Assembly: GCA_039818345.1 (NCBI GenBank)
Contig: JBCBUC010000002.1
Coordinates: 1 to 64,000 of the forward strand
DNA: 64,000 nucleotides
Source of the DNA: Parvularcula sp039818345
GTDB taxonomy: Bacteria; Pseudomonadota; Alphaproteobacteria; Caulobacterales; Parvularculaceae
Reading direction: 5' to 3'
The translations under genes and the position numbers were made by a program. The notes under the pieces are model-generated. The model ran no database searches. It saw only the letters and a program-made list of their open reading frames with translations, and was not told where the DNA came from. Shown here piece after piece: positions 16,053-24,082 of the stretch; the stretch's first letter is position 1; each line of letters opens with the position of its first letter.

Positions 16053-18245
16053 ATGACCGAGACCCTCGATCGCTGGCTGGAAGAGCCCTTTGACCCCAAG
16101 CGCCTCCTTCCTTGGGAGAAGACGGTGAAGACGGCGGCGTTGGAGGGGGAGTTCGCCTGGCTTTGGCCAGAGGCGCTGAAGGGGGAGACGGCGGAAGACG
16201 GGCCCACCATCCGTGCACGGTTTTTGGAGGCGCTGCTCCTCGGTGTGCTCGGCGAAGTTCACCACCGCGGGGTGCGGTTTGTGGCTAGGACAGCGAGGGA
16301 TAAGCCAGCCCGCGTCGTCGGGCAAGTCGACCTCCTCGGCGCGGGCGCAGCGGGTCAACCCCTCCCTCTTCTCTTGATGGTTGGGTGGGCGTTTGACCAG
16401 CGCCCGGTGTTCGACATGGCGCATCTCACCTTCCTCCAGATGAACAACTGCAAGTTCGCGGAGGGCCTCGATCTTCAGCGTGCGCATATCCGCGGCGGGC
16501 TCATCCTGAACGGCATTGAGTCCAAGGGAATGGTAAACCTAAACGGCGCAAAAGTCGCCGGCCAGCTTTCGCTCAGTGGCGCGCGATTGAGCAACAAAGG
16601 CGGATTAGCACTGAATGGATATCGGGCCACGGCGCCAGATGGCGTGTTCCTGCAGGAGACCCATGCGCTGGGTGAGATAATTTTCCGCAGTGCGACAATC
16701 GGTGGTGACCTTTCGCTGACCGGTTCGAAACTTTGCAACCACGCGGGCACCGCCTTGTCCTTAGACGGCGCGACGATCGAAGGACACGTCTTCGGCAGAG
16801 CTGAACAGGACAAGCCCGGCGTCGCCGTATGCGGCAGGGTCAGTTGTCATAGCGCCGCCGTGAAGGGTGCTTTTGAGTGGGATGGGGCTGTCCTGTTGTC
16901 CGGGGACGCTGGTGGCCCGGCGCTCGTGGCGAACAACCTCCACTTGGCGGGACAAGCCTTTTTTGAGGAGGATGAGCAGGGCCGCCCCTTTGCCGCGTTC
17001 GGCGGGTTGTCGCTTCAAGGCGCTCGCCTGATGGGCCCTGCTCATGCAGACCATGCTGTGATCACAGCGCCCCATAGCATCGGTCGGCAAGCCGATGGCT
17101 GGGCCAAGGATTATCAGCACCTCGCCTTCACCCTCGACGATGGCACCGCCGCCGGGGACATTCGGTGCCGAAAGGCGACGATCCTGGGTGCCCTGTCCGT
17201 GGATGGGCGGACAATGGAGGGGGACCTGACCCTCGATGACACGGCGCCGGTGGCGACGGGGTCCACCGCCCGGCAGGATCAGGATGACATTCCGTGGGAG
17301 GAGCATGCGGACCGGACGAAGGAAGGCGTGGCCCTGTCCGCCGTGCGCAGCACGATCAAAGGCGCGTTGCAAATGCGGCGCTTTGGGCAGCCCGACCCCG
17401 CGGTCCTTGATCGCATCGAGGTCGAACCTCTCGACCCGGAATTTTTTGGTGAAGAAGCCTCAAAGGCCTTCAAGGCCGCCTTTGACGACGCCATCGCCAA
17501 GACGAAAAAATGCCTGGAGGAAGCGGCTGATCACCACCACCCCCAGGGTCATCTTTTCTTACAGAACGCTGAAATTGGTTCCCTCCAGGATGATGTCGAC
17601 CGCTCCTATCCCCAAGAGCCCGGCCACACCCATCTTGACGGCCTCACCTACCACCATCTCGATGTGAAAGTGCGGGACGGGATGGGACAGCGCCGGCTTG
17701 CATGGCTGCGTCATCAGTATAAGGATGGACAGGTCACCAAAGACACCTACCGCCCGCAACCCTATGACCACCTCACCGGCGTGCTGCGGCAGCAAGGCCA
17801 CCACGCCGATGCCAACGCCGTCGGTGCAGGCAAGAGAGAGGATGTGCGCAAGGCGGGTCTTCTTAAACCCTGGGACCGCCTCGTCAGCCAGATTTACAGC
17901 TTGTCGAGCGGTAGTGGGTACAACACCGGGCAAGTGACCTGGGTCTATCTGCTCTCGCTCTTCGCGGCGTGGCTCGCCTGCGTTGCGTGTTTTGCTGTTG
18001 GCGGGCTTGAGGTTGCCGATGACAAAGGTGGGTTGGGTGGAAGCTTTGTCTTTTTTGATTTGATGGCGTACACGGTCGACCTCTATGTGCCATTGATCCG
18101 TTTCCAGACCGATACCTATTTCGAGGTCGCCAAATCGCCCCTCGGGGTGCTGGCCGGTGTGACGACCTTCGCGATCCGGATCATCGGGCTGATCCTCACC
18201 GGTATCTTGGCGCTGACCTACACAGGGGTGACGCGCAAGGACTGA
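16053..18245 (+). CDS. Beta-solenoid repeat protein with C-terminal membrane helices
   Basis: 730 residues from ATG 16053; an in-frame ATG at 16020 would add 11 residues and neither start has a good ribosome site. From about residue 130 to 510 the protein is built of degenerate turns of the type h-x-G-x-L-x-L-x-G-A-x-I (examples: LDLQRAHIRGGLILNG, GQLSLSGARLSN, GDLSLTGSKLCN, GALSVDGRTMEGDLTL), indicating a right-handed beta-helix related to pentapeptide repeats. Next comes a helical segment with YRPQPYDHLTGVLRQQGHHADA, then three hydrophobic helices near 635-660, 675-690 and 705-727. Similar 'membrane-associated' repeat proteins occur in scattered bacteria without a proven function. Confidence 0.75.
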   Translation: MTETLDRWLEEPFDPKRLLPWEKTVKTAALEGEFAWLWPEALKGETAEDGPTIRARFLEALLLGVLGEVHHRGVRFVARTARDKPARVVGQVDLLGAGAAGQPLPLLLMVGWAFDQRPVFDMAHLTFLQMNNCKFAEGLDLQRAHIRGGLILNGIESKGMVNLNGAKVAGQLSLSGARLSNKGGLALNGYRATAPDGVFLQETHALGEIIFRSATIGGDLSLTGSKLCNHAGTALSLDGATIEGHVFGRAEQDKPGVAVCGRVSCHSAAVKGAFEWDGAVLLSGDAGGPALVANNLHLAGQAFFEEDEQGRPFAAFGGLSLQGARLMGPAHADHAVITAPHSIGRQADGWAKDYQHLAFTLDDGTAAGDIRCRKATILGALSVDGRTMEGDLTLDDTAPVATGSTARQDQDDIPWEEHADRTKEGVALSAVRSTIKGALQMRRFGQPDPAVLDRIEVEPLDPEFFGEEASKAFKAAFDDAIAKTKKCLEEAADHHHPQGHLFLQNAEIGSLQDDVDRSYPQEPGHTHLDGLTYHHLDVKVRDGMGQRRLAWLRHQYKDGQVTKDTYRPQPYDHLTGVLRQQGHHADANAVGAGKREDVRKAGLLKPWDRLVSQIYSLSSGSGYNTGQVTWVYLLSLFAAWLACVACFAVGGLEVADDKGGLGGSFVFFDLMAYTVDLYVPLIRFQTDTYFEVAKSPLGVLAGVTTFAIRIIGLILTGILALTYTGVTRKD

Positions 18246-18312
18246 GGCCTCATGCTTCCGCCTGCGCCGTGATTGCGTTAAGCTTTCTTAAAGATTTTGG
18301 GAGGGGTGCGGA

Positions 18313-18879
18313 ATGCTTCGGTTTATCAGGGGTTTAGGCCAGTGGGTTGTGCTTATCGGTGCGGTGATGTCGACGATTTATGCCATTCGTCCCGACGTCC
18401 GGCGCTGGGTGGAGACCGAGCTGGTCGCGCGCGAGGCACATTATTACGTCGGTGAGTTTTTGCTGACGAAGAACTACGACAAGCCCAAGAAATTCAATTT
18501 CTACTCGAACCGTTGGCGGCCGAGCAACACAGGGCCCGGCGGCTATTTCAATGAGGCGCTTTTAAACGGTGGGGATGCGTTTGATGTTTTCCGCTCCATC
18601 GATAATGAGACCATCATTGCGCTTGATACGGACATTGCGACCCCGGGGCGTCGCACGCCCGAACCCACAGGCCGGATCGATACACTGGCCATCGCCAATG
18701 AGTGCTATTTGGTGCGGGAAGCCATTTGCCGGATGACCTTGCCCGACGACAAAGGCAGCTTTTCGGTCATGGAAGACCGAGGGTGTAAGCGATCAGAGGC
18801 TTACTCTGATGCGAATGCTGACGAAGAAATGAGCGTCTATCTTTGGGTTCGTGCGGTTCGGTTCACCTGCCACGGGTAA
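18313..18879 (+). CDS. Small membrane-anchored or secreted protein, unknown
   Basis: 188 residues from ATG 18313 with GGGAGG about ten bases upstream. One hydrophobic N-terminal segment (about 8-26, GQWVVLIGAVMSTIYAI) works as anchor or uncleaved signal. The rest is soluble with four Cys residues (ECYLVREAICR and, later, GCKR and FTCHG), which could form disulfides outside the cytoplasm. It starts 67 bases after the beta-solenoid gene and may be co-transcribed with it. No family recognised. Confidence 0.65.
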   Translation: MLRFIRGLGQWVVLIGAVMSTIYAIRPDVRRWVETELVAREAHYYVGEFLLTKNYDKPKKFNFYSNRWRPSNTGPGGYFNEALLNGGDAFDVFRSIDNETIIALDTDIATPGRRTPEPTGRIDTLAIANECYLVREAICRMTLPDDKGSFSVMEDRGCKRSEAYSDANADEEMSVYLWVRAVRFTCHG

Positions 18880-18893
18880 GGATGATCTCAAGA

Positions 18894-19415
18894 TCAGGTC
18901 GACGACGGACGGCGCCAGATCTCTAGGCGAGCGTCATGGTCATTGTCCGCATCTTTCGCAATGTGGCCTGCCTGTTCGATAGCCCAATCTGCTTCGTCCA
19001 GCAGCGGAAAATCTGTGTCGCCCTCGACGTCATATTCGATTGTCGTCAGGTAAAGAACATCAGCAAGCGGAAGAGAGAGCTTGTAAATCTCGCCGCCGCC
19101 AATAATGGCAACCTCATCGACCTCAGATGCTAGCGCTTCTTTTTGGGCAAGGTGAAGCGCGTCATCAAGGGAACGAACAGCTTGAACCCCTTGTGCGGTG
19201 AAGCCTTCCTGCCGTGTGATGACGATATTGCTGCGGCCGGGCAGGGCACGCCCAATGGATTGAAATGTCTTGCGTCCCATCACAACGGGCTTGCCCAATG
19301 TGTTGGCCTTGAACCATCGAAGGTCGCTTTTCATGCGCCACGGCAGCGCGCCCCCGCGGCCGATCACACCATTTTGTGCGCGCGCCACGACAAGCGCAAT
19401 CTTGGCCGCGGTCAT
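18894..19415 (-). CDS. folA: Dihydrofolate reductase
   Basis: 173 residues. The N-terminal ALVVARAQNGVIGRGGALPW carries the substrate-loop (NGVIG..LPW), the active-site acidic residue is Asp30 in KSDLRWFK, and VVMGRKTFQSIG binds NADPH; VAIIGGGEIY is the last conserved block. It reduces dihydrofolate to tetrahydrofolate with NADPH. Its ATG overlaps the thyA stop by ATGA, so the two enzymes of the thymidylate cycle are made from one transcript. Confidence 0.97.
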   Translation of the reverse strand: MTAAKIALVVARAQNGVIGRGGALPWRMKSDLRWFKANTLGKPVVMGRKTFQSIGRALPGRSNIVITRQEGFTAQGVQAVRSLDDALHLAQKEALASEVDEVAIIGGGEIYKLSLPLADVLYLTTIEYDVEGDTDFPLLDEADWAIEQAGHIAKDADNDHDARLEIWRRPSST

Positions 19416-20254
19416 ACGGCGATGGGCGCTTTGATCACCGGGTGGGGGTCATAATTTTCAACCGCGATATCGTCAAAGGTAAAGCCGAGGACGTCTTTAA
19501 TGTCAGGATTGAGGCGCAGTGTCGGTAAGGGCCGTGCGTCACGAGATAATTGCTCCTGGGCCTGATCGACGTGATTGGTATAAAGGTGGGCATCGCCGAG
19601 GGTGTGAACGAAGTCCCCCACGCCAAGGCCTGCGCCTTGGGCCATCATATGGGTGAGGAGCGCGTAGCTTGCGATGTTAAAGGGAACACCAAGAAAAATA
19701 TCGGCCGAACGCTGATAAAGATGGCAGGAAAGTCTTCCGTTTGCGACGTAAAACTGAAAAAGGCAATGACAAGGCGGCAAGGCCATCTGATCGACAAGCG
19801 CAGGGTTCCAAGCGCTCACGACATGCCGCCGGGAAAAAGGATTGGTGCGCAACGCCTCTTGCACGCGCGTGATTTGGTCAACACTCCCGTCGGCGTAATC
19901 AGGCCACGATCGCCATTGCGCCCCATAAACGGGGCCGAGCTCGCCCGCGTCATCGGCCCATTCATCCCAGATCGATACGCCAACCTCTTGGAGGCTTTTG
20001 ACATTCGTTTCCCCACGGAGAAACCACAGGAGCTCATGGATCACCGATTTTCGGTGAACCCGCTTGGTGGTAAGAAGCGGGAACCCGCCGGTAAGATCAA
20101 ACCGCATTTGATGGCCAAAGACCGATTTGGTTCCGGTGCCTGTCCGGTCATCGCGGGTCACACCATCCGCCATGACCCGCCGCAGAAGATCGAGGTAGAC
20201 CTCGTCGGCTGGGTTGTAAGCGGGCGGCGCAAGCGATGAGAGAGAAGCGTTCAT
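19412..20254 (-). CDS. thyA: Thymidylate synthase
   Basis: 280 residues from ATG 20254, preceded by GAAGGATC; the open frame extends further upstream to 20350 but without family similarity. Diagnostic blocks: DDRTGTGTKSVFG, the catalytic Cys in LPPCHCLFQFYV, and RSADIFLGVPFNIASYALL. It converts dUMP to dTMP using methylene-tetrahydrofolate, producing dihydrofolate for FolA. The thyA-folA order with a four-base overlap is a common arrangement. Confidence 0.97.
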   Translation of the reverse strand: MNASLSSLAPPAYNPADEVYLDLLRRVMADGVTRDDRTGTGTKSVFGHQMRFDLTGGFPLLTTKRVHRKSVIHELLWFLRGETNVKSLQEVGVSIWDEWADDAGELGPVYGAQWRSWPDYADGSVDQITRVQEALRTNPFSRRHVVSAWNPALVDQMALPPCHCLFQFYVANGRLSCHLYQRSADIFLGVPFNIASYALLTHMMAQGAGLGVGDFVHTLGDAHLYTNHVDQAQEQLSRDARPLPTLRLNPDIKDVLGFTFDDIAVENYDPHPVIKAPIAV

Positions 20255-20384
20255 CGGCAAAAGATCCTTCGATTCGCCTTCAGTTTCCTCCTTCGGGTTC
20301 CAGGACGCAACTGCGCGCGGTTCGTTGCCGATCGGCGCTGCATCGGTCACACTGGCGAAAAGATAACACTTGAGGAACGATCCG

Positions 20385-21545
20385 ATGCTTGTTGCTGCCT
20401 TTCTTCTATCTGCTGCTCTAGCCCAAGGGCCCTCGGACGAAGCGATCGCGATCGCGCGTGAATCGATCCAGCTCGATGGGCATATCGACGTGCTGTATCA
20501 AGTGGCGGGTCACGGTGCCGACATCAGCGCTTTCAATGAGCGCATGAATTTCGATTACGACAAAGCGGTGGAAGGGGGGCTCAACGCACCCTTCATGTCG
20601 ATTTACGTAGCGCCTCGCTATCAAGAGACCGGGGGCGCGAAGGCACAGGCGGACCGTCTTATTGGACTTGTTGAAGGCATTGTTTATCAGCATCCGGAAA
20701 AATTTGAGATCGCTAAGTCGGTGCGGGACGTCCGTCGGATCACGCGCCAAGGCCGTATCGCTTTGCCCTTGGGGATGGAAAATGGCGCGCCGATTGAGGG
20801 CAGCATCGAAAATCTCGTGCATTTCTACGATCGCGGTATTCGGTACATCACGCTGACCCATGGCAAGGTTAACCACATCGCGGATTCAAGCTATGATGAG
20901 GAGCGCCGCTGGGGCGGCCTATCGCCGTTTGGCTATCTTTTGGTCAGTGCCATGAACGATTTAGGGATCATGGTGGATGTCAGCCATGTCACCGACGAGG
21001 CATTTTTTGACGTGATGGAAGCAACGCGCACCCCGGTGATCGCAAGCCATTCGTCGCTGCGCCATTTCACGCCCGGGTTTGAGCGGAACATGTCCGATGA
21101 GATGCTGATGGCATTGGCCGACAATGGCGGCATCATCTTGATCAATTACGGCTCCACCTTCCTTACCGAAGAAGCCAACAGCTACCGCGCTAAGGGCGAG
21201 GAAGCGTATGCGAAGCATAAGGAGCGTGCCGGGCGTCGGGCCATGAGCGAAGAGGACTTCGCTGAAGAATGGATGGCGGACAATCCGTTTCCCTTCGCGG
21301 CCGTAAGTGACATCGCTGATCACATTGATCGGGTCGTGGATCTTGTGGGTCTTGACCATGTGGGTCTGGGTTCAGACTTTGACGGCGTGGGCGACACGTT
21401 GCCTGTGGGTCTTAAGGACGCCTCCGACATTCCCAACCTGGTGCAAGAGCTTCTCGATCGGAACTATGATCGTGATGATATTGAGCTCATTTTGGGCGGC
21501 AATTTCATGCGGGTTTGGCGCGAGGTGGAAAAGGCCCGGCGCTGA
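20385..21545 (+). CDS. Membrane dipeptidase family (M19) metallohydrolase, secreted
   Basis: 386 residues from ATG 20385, with GAGGAA nine bases upstream; TTG 20370 was rejected. A short signal peptide (MLVAAFLLSAALAQ) precedes the mature enzyme. The zinc ligands of renal dipeptidase are visible: DGHIDV near 32-37 (His33, Asp35), MENGAPI, VDVSHV, ASHSSLRHF, and GSDFDGVG near the C terminus. M19 enzymes cleave dipeptides or other small amides with a binuclear zinc site. Divergent from thyA. Confidence 0.93.
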   Translation: MLVAAFLLSAALAQGPSDEAIAIARESIQLDGHIDVLYQVAGHGADISAFNERMNFDYDKAVEGGLNAPFMSIYVAPRYQETGGAKAQADRLIGLVEGIVYQHPEKFEIAKSVRDVRRITRQGRIALPLGMENGAPIEGSIENLVHFYDRGIRYITLTHGKVNHIADSSYDEERRWGGLSPFGYLLVSAMNDLGIMVDVSHVTDEAFFDVMEATRTPVIASHSSLRHFTPGFERNMSDEMLMALADNGGIILINYGSTFLTEEANSYRAKGEEAYAKHKERAGRRAMSEEDFAEEWMADNPFPFAAVSDIADHIDRVVDLVGLDHVGLGSDFDGVGDTLPVGLKDASDIPNLVQELLDRNYDRDDIELILGGNFMRVWREVEKARR

Positions 21546-21602
21546 TTGTCTTGGACCGGAGGAGTGATGAGGACTGGAGATCAAGTCCTCATCTGGAAGC
21601 TG

Positions 21603-21977
21603 TTATAGACCTTCCATCACAAAGGCGTTGAGCTTGTTGCCGTCCGGGTCGCGGAAATAGGCGGCATAGAACTCTTCGCTCCTTGCCCCTGGTTCCCCTT
21701 CGCAGGTGCCGCCATGGGCCAACGCGATGTCATAGAGCTTGTGAACTTGGTCTTTGTCCTTCGCCTGCAGGGCGACCATGGTGCCATTACCCACCGTCGC
21801 CGGCTCGCCATTAAAAGGTTTGCTCGCCGCCACACCCGGCGCACCGCCTGGCGTTGCCCAGGCAATGAAGTTGTCTTGTTCCATCATCCGGCCGACGCCC
21901 ATTTCGGCGGCGAGCGCATCATAGAATTTGGCCGCACGCTCCATATTGTTGGTGCCGACGGTAACGTATCCGATCAT
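21603..21977 (-). CDS. VOC (glyoxalase/bleomycin-resistance fold) family protein
   Basis: 124 residues. Starts MIGYVTVGTNNMERAAKFYDAL, the usual first beta-alpha unit of a VOC domain, and ends with YFRDPDGNKLNAFV, in which a metal-ligand position is expected. Single-domain members dimerise and bind small substrates or metals; many are lactoylglutathione-lyase-like. The exact reaction is unknown. It is monocistronic and convergent with the dipeptidase. Confidence 0.88.
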   Translation of the reverse strand: MIGYVTVGTNNMERAAKFYDALAAEMGVGRMMEQDNFIAWATPGGAPGVAASKPFNGEPATVGNGTMVALQAKDKDQVHKLYDIALAHGGTCEGEPGARSEEFYAAYFRDPDGNKLNAFVMEGL

Positions 21978-22130
21978 GGGTGATTTTTCCCTTGTTTATG
22001 AGAACAAATAAGGAACATGTTGGACGGACGACCCTCACAGCACAAGCTCTTTTCGCAGCAGATCGCGTAACAAAATGTCTTTAAGGATCGGGCGCTCAGC
22101 TGGTCTATCTTCATCAACCTAAGGCGCCTA

Positions 22131-22136
22131 TATACT
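22131..22136 (+). promoter_or_regulatory. Probable -10 element of ssrA
   Basis: TATACT within CTATATACTGCAC, 17 bases after a weak -35-like TCTTCA. It would start transcription near 22143, just before the first mature piece of the tmRNA. Confidence 0.35.
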
Positions 22137-22149
22137 GCACCTGATGTTT

Positions 22150-22475
22150 CGGCATCTATGGCGATAAAAGGCGCTCGTAATAAGCGGACCGGACCCGGGG
22201 GCGGTACCCGGCGGCTCCACCAGAGGCCATTTTCCTTCGGGGAAAGTGGCTTGCGGCGGGGCCGAAATAGCATCGACGGACGTGTAAAGGTTCTGCTTTC
22301 GCTCGGATGGTCTCCGTTATGGGACCGCTTAAACTAGTTGCAAATGACAACTATGATGAAGGTTTCGCTCTCGCTGCGTAACGCAGTGCGAAAGAAATCG
22401 CTTTAAAGCCCTCGTTCCTTATCAGAGCGAGGCGGGGCCGCCGGGGGCCTGGCAACAGAACCCCGGCATTTTCTT
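22150..22475 (+). ncRNA. ssrA: Two-piece (circularly permuted) tmRNA
   Basis: The acceptor piece comes first and ends CGGCTCCACCA at 22222, preceded by a T arm with stem CCGGG/CCCGG around the loop GGCGGTA. A 35-base intervening hairpin (22223-22257) is followed by the coding piece, starting GGGGCCG at 22258, which pairs with CGGCTCC to rebuild the acceptor stem. A second long-range pairing joins GGTTCTGCTT (22289-22298) with AAGCGGACC (22182-22190). The coding piece carries the tag frame at 22340-22381 and ends in the hairpin GCCGGGG/CCCCGGC (22440-22467) followed by a T-rich run. The 5' boundary is approximate. It rescues stalled ribosomes with SmpB; tagged proteins go to ClpXP, also encoded in this window. 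Confidence 0.95.
22340..22381 (+). other. tmRNA proteolysis tag reading frame
   Basis: From resume codon GCA to TAA it encodes ANDNYDEGFALAA. The AANDN-like start and the C-terminal hydrophobic ALAA match the degradation tags of alphaproteobacterial tmRNAs and the ClpX recognition rule. Thirteen residues long. Confidence 0.93.
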
Positions 22476-22530
22476 CTTCATGCGACGTTGTCGGCCTTTC
22501 CTTGTGGAGGCATCGCTCCATGTCGTTGCC

Positions 22531-23112
22531 ATGGCTGAGCTCCCCGAAGATCCATCATTCCGTGCACGCCTCAAGGCCCACCGTGACAGTTGGGCGAGGG
22601 CGCCGAGGCCGTCCCGGATCGACGTGCCCGGCCCTGGGCAGGAAAGCGTCTGGGACTATCCCCGGCCGCCTGAGGTGCGGGAGGCGAGCGCGGGCCTCAG
22701 GGTCGTCTTTGCTGGCGAGGTCATCGCGGCGACGACAAACGGCCTTAAGGTATGCGAAACCGCTGGCGCGCCCGTTTATCACTTTCCGCTCAAGGATGTT
22801 CGGCAAGAGTTTCTGCGCCCTGTTCCGGGCACCACTTTTTGTGAATGGAAGGGCGAGGCGGCGTATTTTGACCTCGTGGTCGGCGACCGCTCGAGCGCGC
22901 AAGCCGCGTATACCTATCCCGATCCCATCGACGATTTGGGTCAGGGTTTTGACCGCATTGCGGGTGCCATCGTCTTCTATGCTGGCCGGGTCGATGAGGC
23001 CTGGGTCGGGGAAGAGCGCGCAACGCCCCAACCTGGAGGCTATTACGCCGGCTGGATCACCTCAGCCATCACCGGACCGATCAAGGGTGTTCCAGGCTCG
23101 GAGGGGTGGTAG
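22531..23112 (+). CDS. DUF427 domain protein
   Basis: 193 residues from ATG 22531 (MAELPEDPSFRARLKAH); the frame is open further left to 22480, overlapping nothing of the tmRNA. The domain block VWDYPRPPEV, VFAGEVIAATTNGLKVCETAGAPVYHFP, TFCEWKGEAAYFDLVVG and DRIAGAIVFYAGRVDEAWVG is typical of DUF427, a small beta-barrel fold of unknown biochemical role. It lies 55 bases downstream of ssrA. No signal peptide; cytoplasmic. Confidence 0.85.
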   Translation: MAELPEDPSFRARLKAHRDSWARAPRPSRIDVPGPGQESVWDYPRPPEVREASAGLRVVFAGEVIAATTNGLKVCETAGAPVYHFPLKDVRQEFLRPVPGTTFCEWKGEAAYFDLVVGDRSSAQAAYTYPDPIDDLGQGFDRIAGAIVFYAGRVDEAWVGEERATPQPGGYYAGWITSAITGPIKGVPGSEGW

Positions 23113-23228
23113 CAAAGGGCACAAGGCCGGGTTGTATACCGGGCGGGTTTTGTTGCTAGCTTGCGCCAGAACAAAGAGTGGAATGAGCGTCGACCTCGAT
23201 GGGTCACCGCTGTGTCTAGGGGGGCAGG

Positions 23229-24053
23229 ATGAAACTCTATAAGCATTACAGCCAGGTGCCGGGTGACGCTTGGCCTTGGAAAAACTTTTCGCCGAAGGAG
23301 ATTGCCAGCAAGGGCGAAGGAGAGGTCGTCGTCAACGAGCGCGCGCTCGATGCACTTCAGCGCCTGCGGGATGATTTAGGCAAGCCGTTGATCATCAATT
23401 CCGCCTACCGCAGCAAAGAACACAACAAGCGGGTCGGCGGTAGCTCAACCTCGGTGCACCTCTCGGGGGGCGCCTTTGATGTGTCGATGCAGAACCATGA
23501 TCCTCATCTGTTTGAGCAGGCTGCCCGGCGCGCTGGTTTCCATCGCTTTGGTTTCTACCCAAAGAAAAACTTCATCCACATCGATATCGAGGCCGGTCGG
23601 GGGAAACCCGAATGGGGTGATCGATGGGAGCAGAAAGAGCACTCCTTTGAGCAGAACAAGGACAATCGCAAAACGGCGAACTCTGCTACTGCGACTGCGG
23701 GCGGAGTTGCCGGCGCGGGCACGGTGGGTCTGGCGCTGACGGGGGGTGAGGACGAGGTCGACGCGGCCACAACCCCTGATGCCACGACACCGCCTGAGAC
23801 GCCAGATCCTCAGCAGCAGGAGCAAGCACCAGATCCCAGTTCTGACGCGGCGTTAACTCCTGACCCAACGCCTGAGACTGATTTGGATAAGACGCCCGCT
23901 CCGCAGGTTAGCGATCATACGCCGCCGGATGATCAGGTAGACGGCCTTTTTGGCCTGAGCGCGTTAGAGCCTTGGCACTGGCAGTTGCTGCTTGTCTTAC
24001 TGATCATTGCCTGCGTGGCATTTATCTATTTCACGCGGAAGGACGATCGCTGA
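23229..24053 (+). CDS. M15 family D,D-peptidase-like protein with C-terminal membrane anchor
   Basis: 274 residues, ATG 23229 after GGGGGGCAGG. Residues about 1-135 are an M15-type (VanY/endolysin-like) zinc peptidase domain: SAYRSKEHNKRVGG, SVHLSGGAFDV with His and Asp ligands, and NFIHIDIE with the third ligand. Then an acidic Pro/Thr-rich linker (about 175-240, TTPDATTPPETPDPQQQEQ-like) leads to one hydrophobic helix (249-268) and a short charged tail. There is no N-terminal signal peptide, so export is unclear: it could be a tail-anchored cytoplasmic-face protein or use a holin-like route. The domain is common in phage endolysins, but no phage genes are nearby. Confidence 0.82.
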   Translation: MKLYKHYSQVPGDAWPWKNFSPKEIASKGEGEVVVNERALDALQRLRDDLGKPLIINSAYRSKEHNKRVGGSSTSVHLSGGAFDVSMQNHDPHLFEQAARRAGFHRFGFYPKKNFIHIDIEAGRGKPEWGDRWEQKEHSFEQNKDNRKTANSATATAGGVAGAGTVGLALTGGEDEVDAATTPDATTPPETPDPQQQEQAPDPSSDAALTPDPTPETDLDKTPAPQVSDHTPPDDQVDGLFGLSALEPWHWQLLLVLLIIACVAFIYFTRKDDR

Positions 24054-24082
24054 GGCGAGGGTAGCTGACGCCCACCCTCTGT

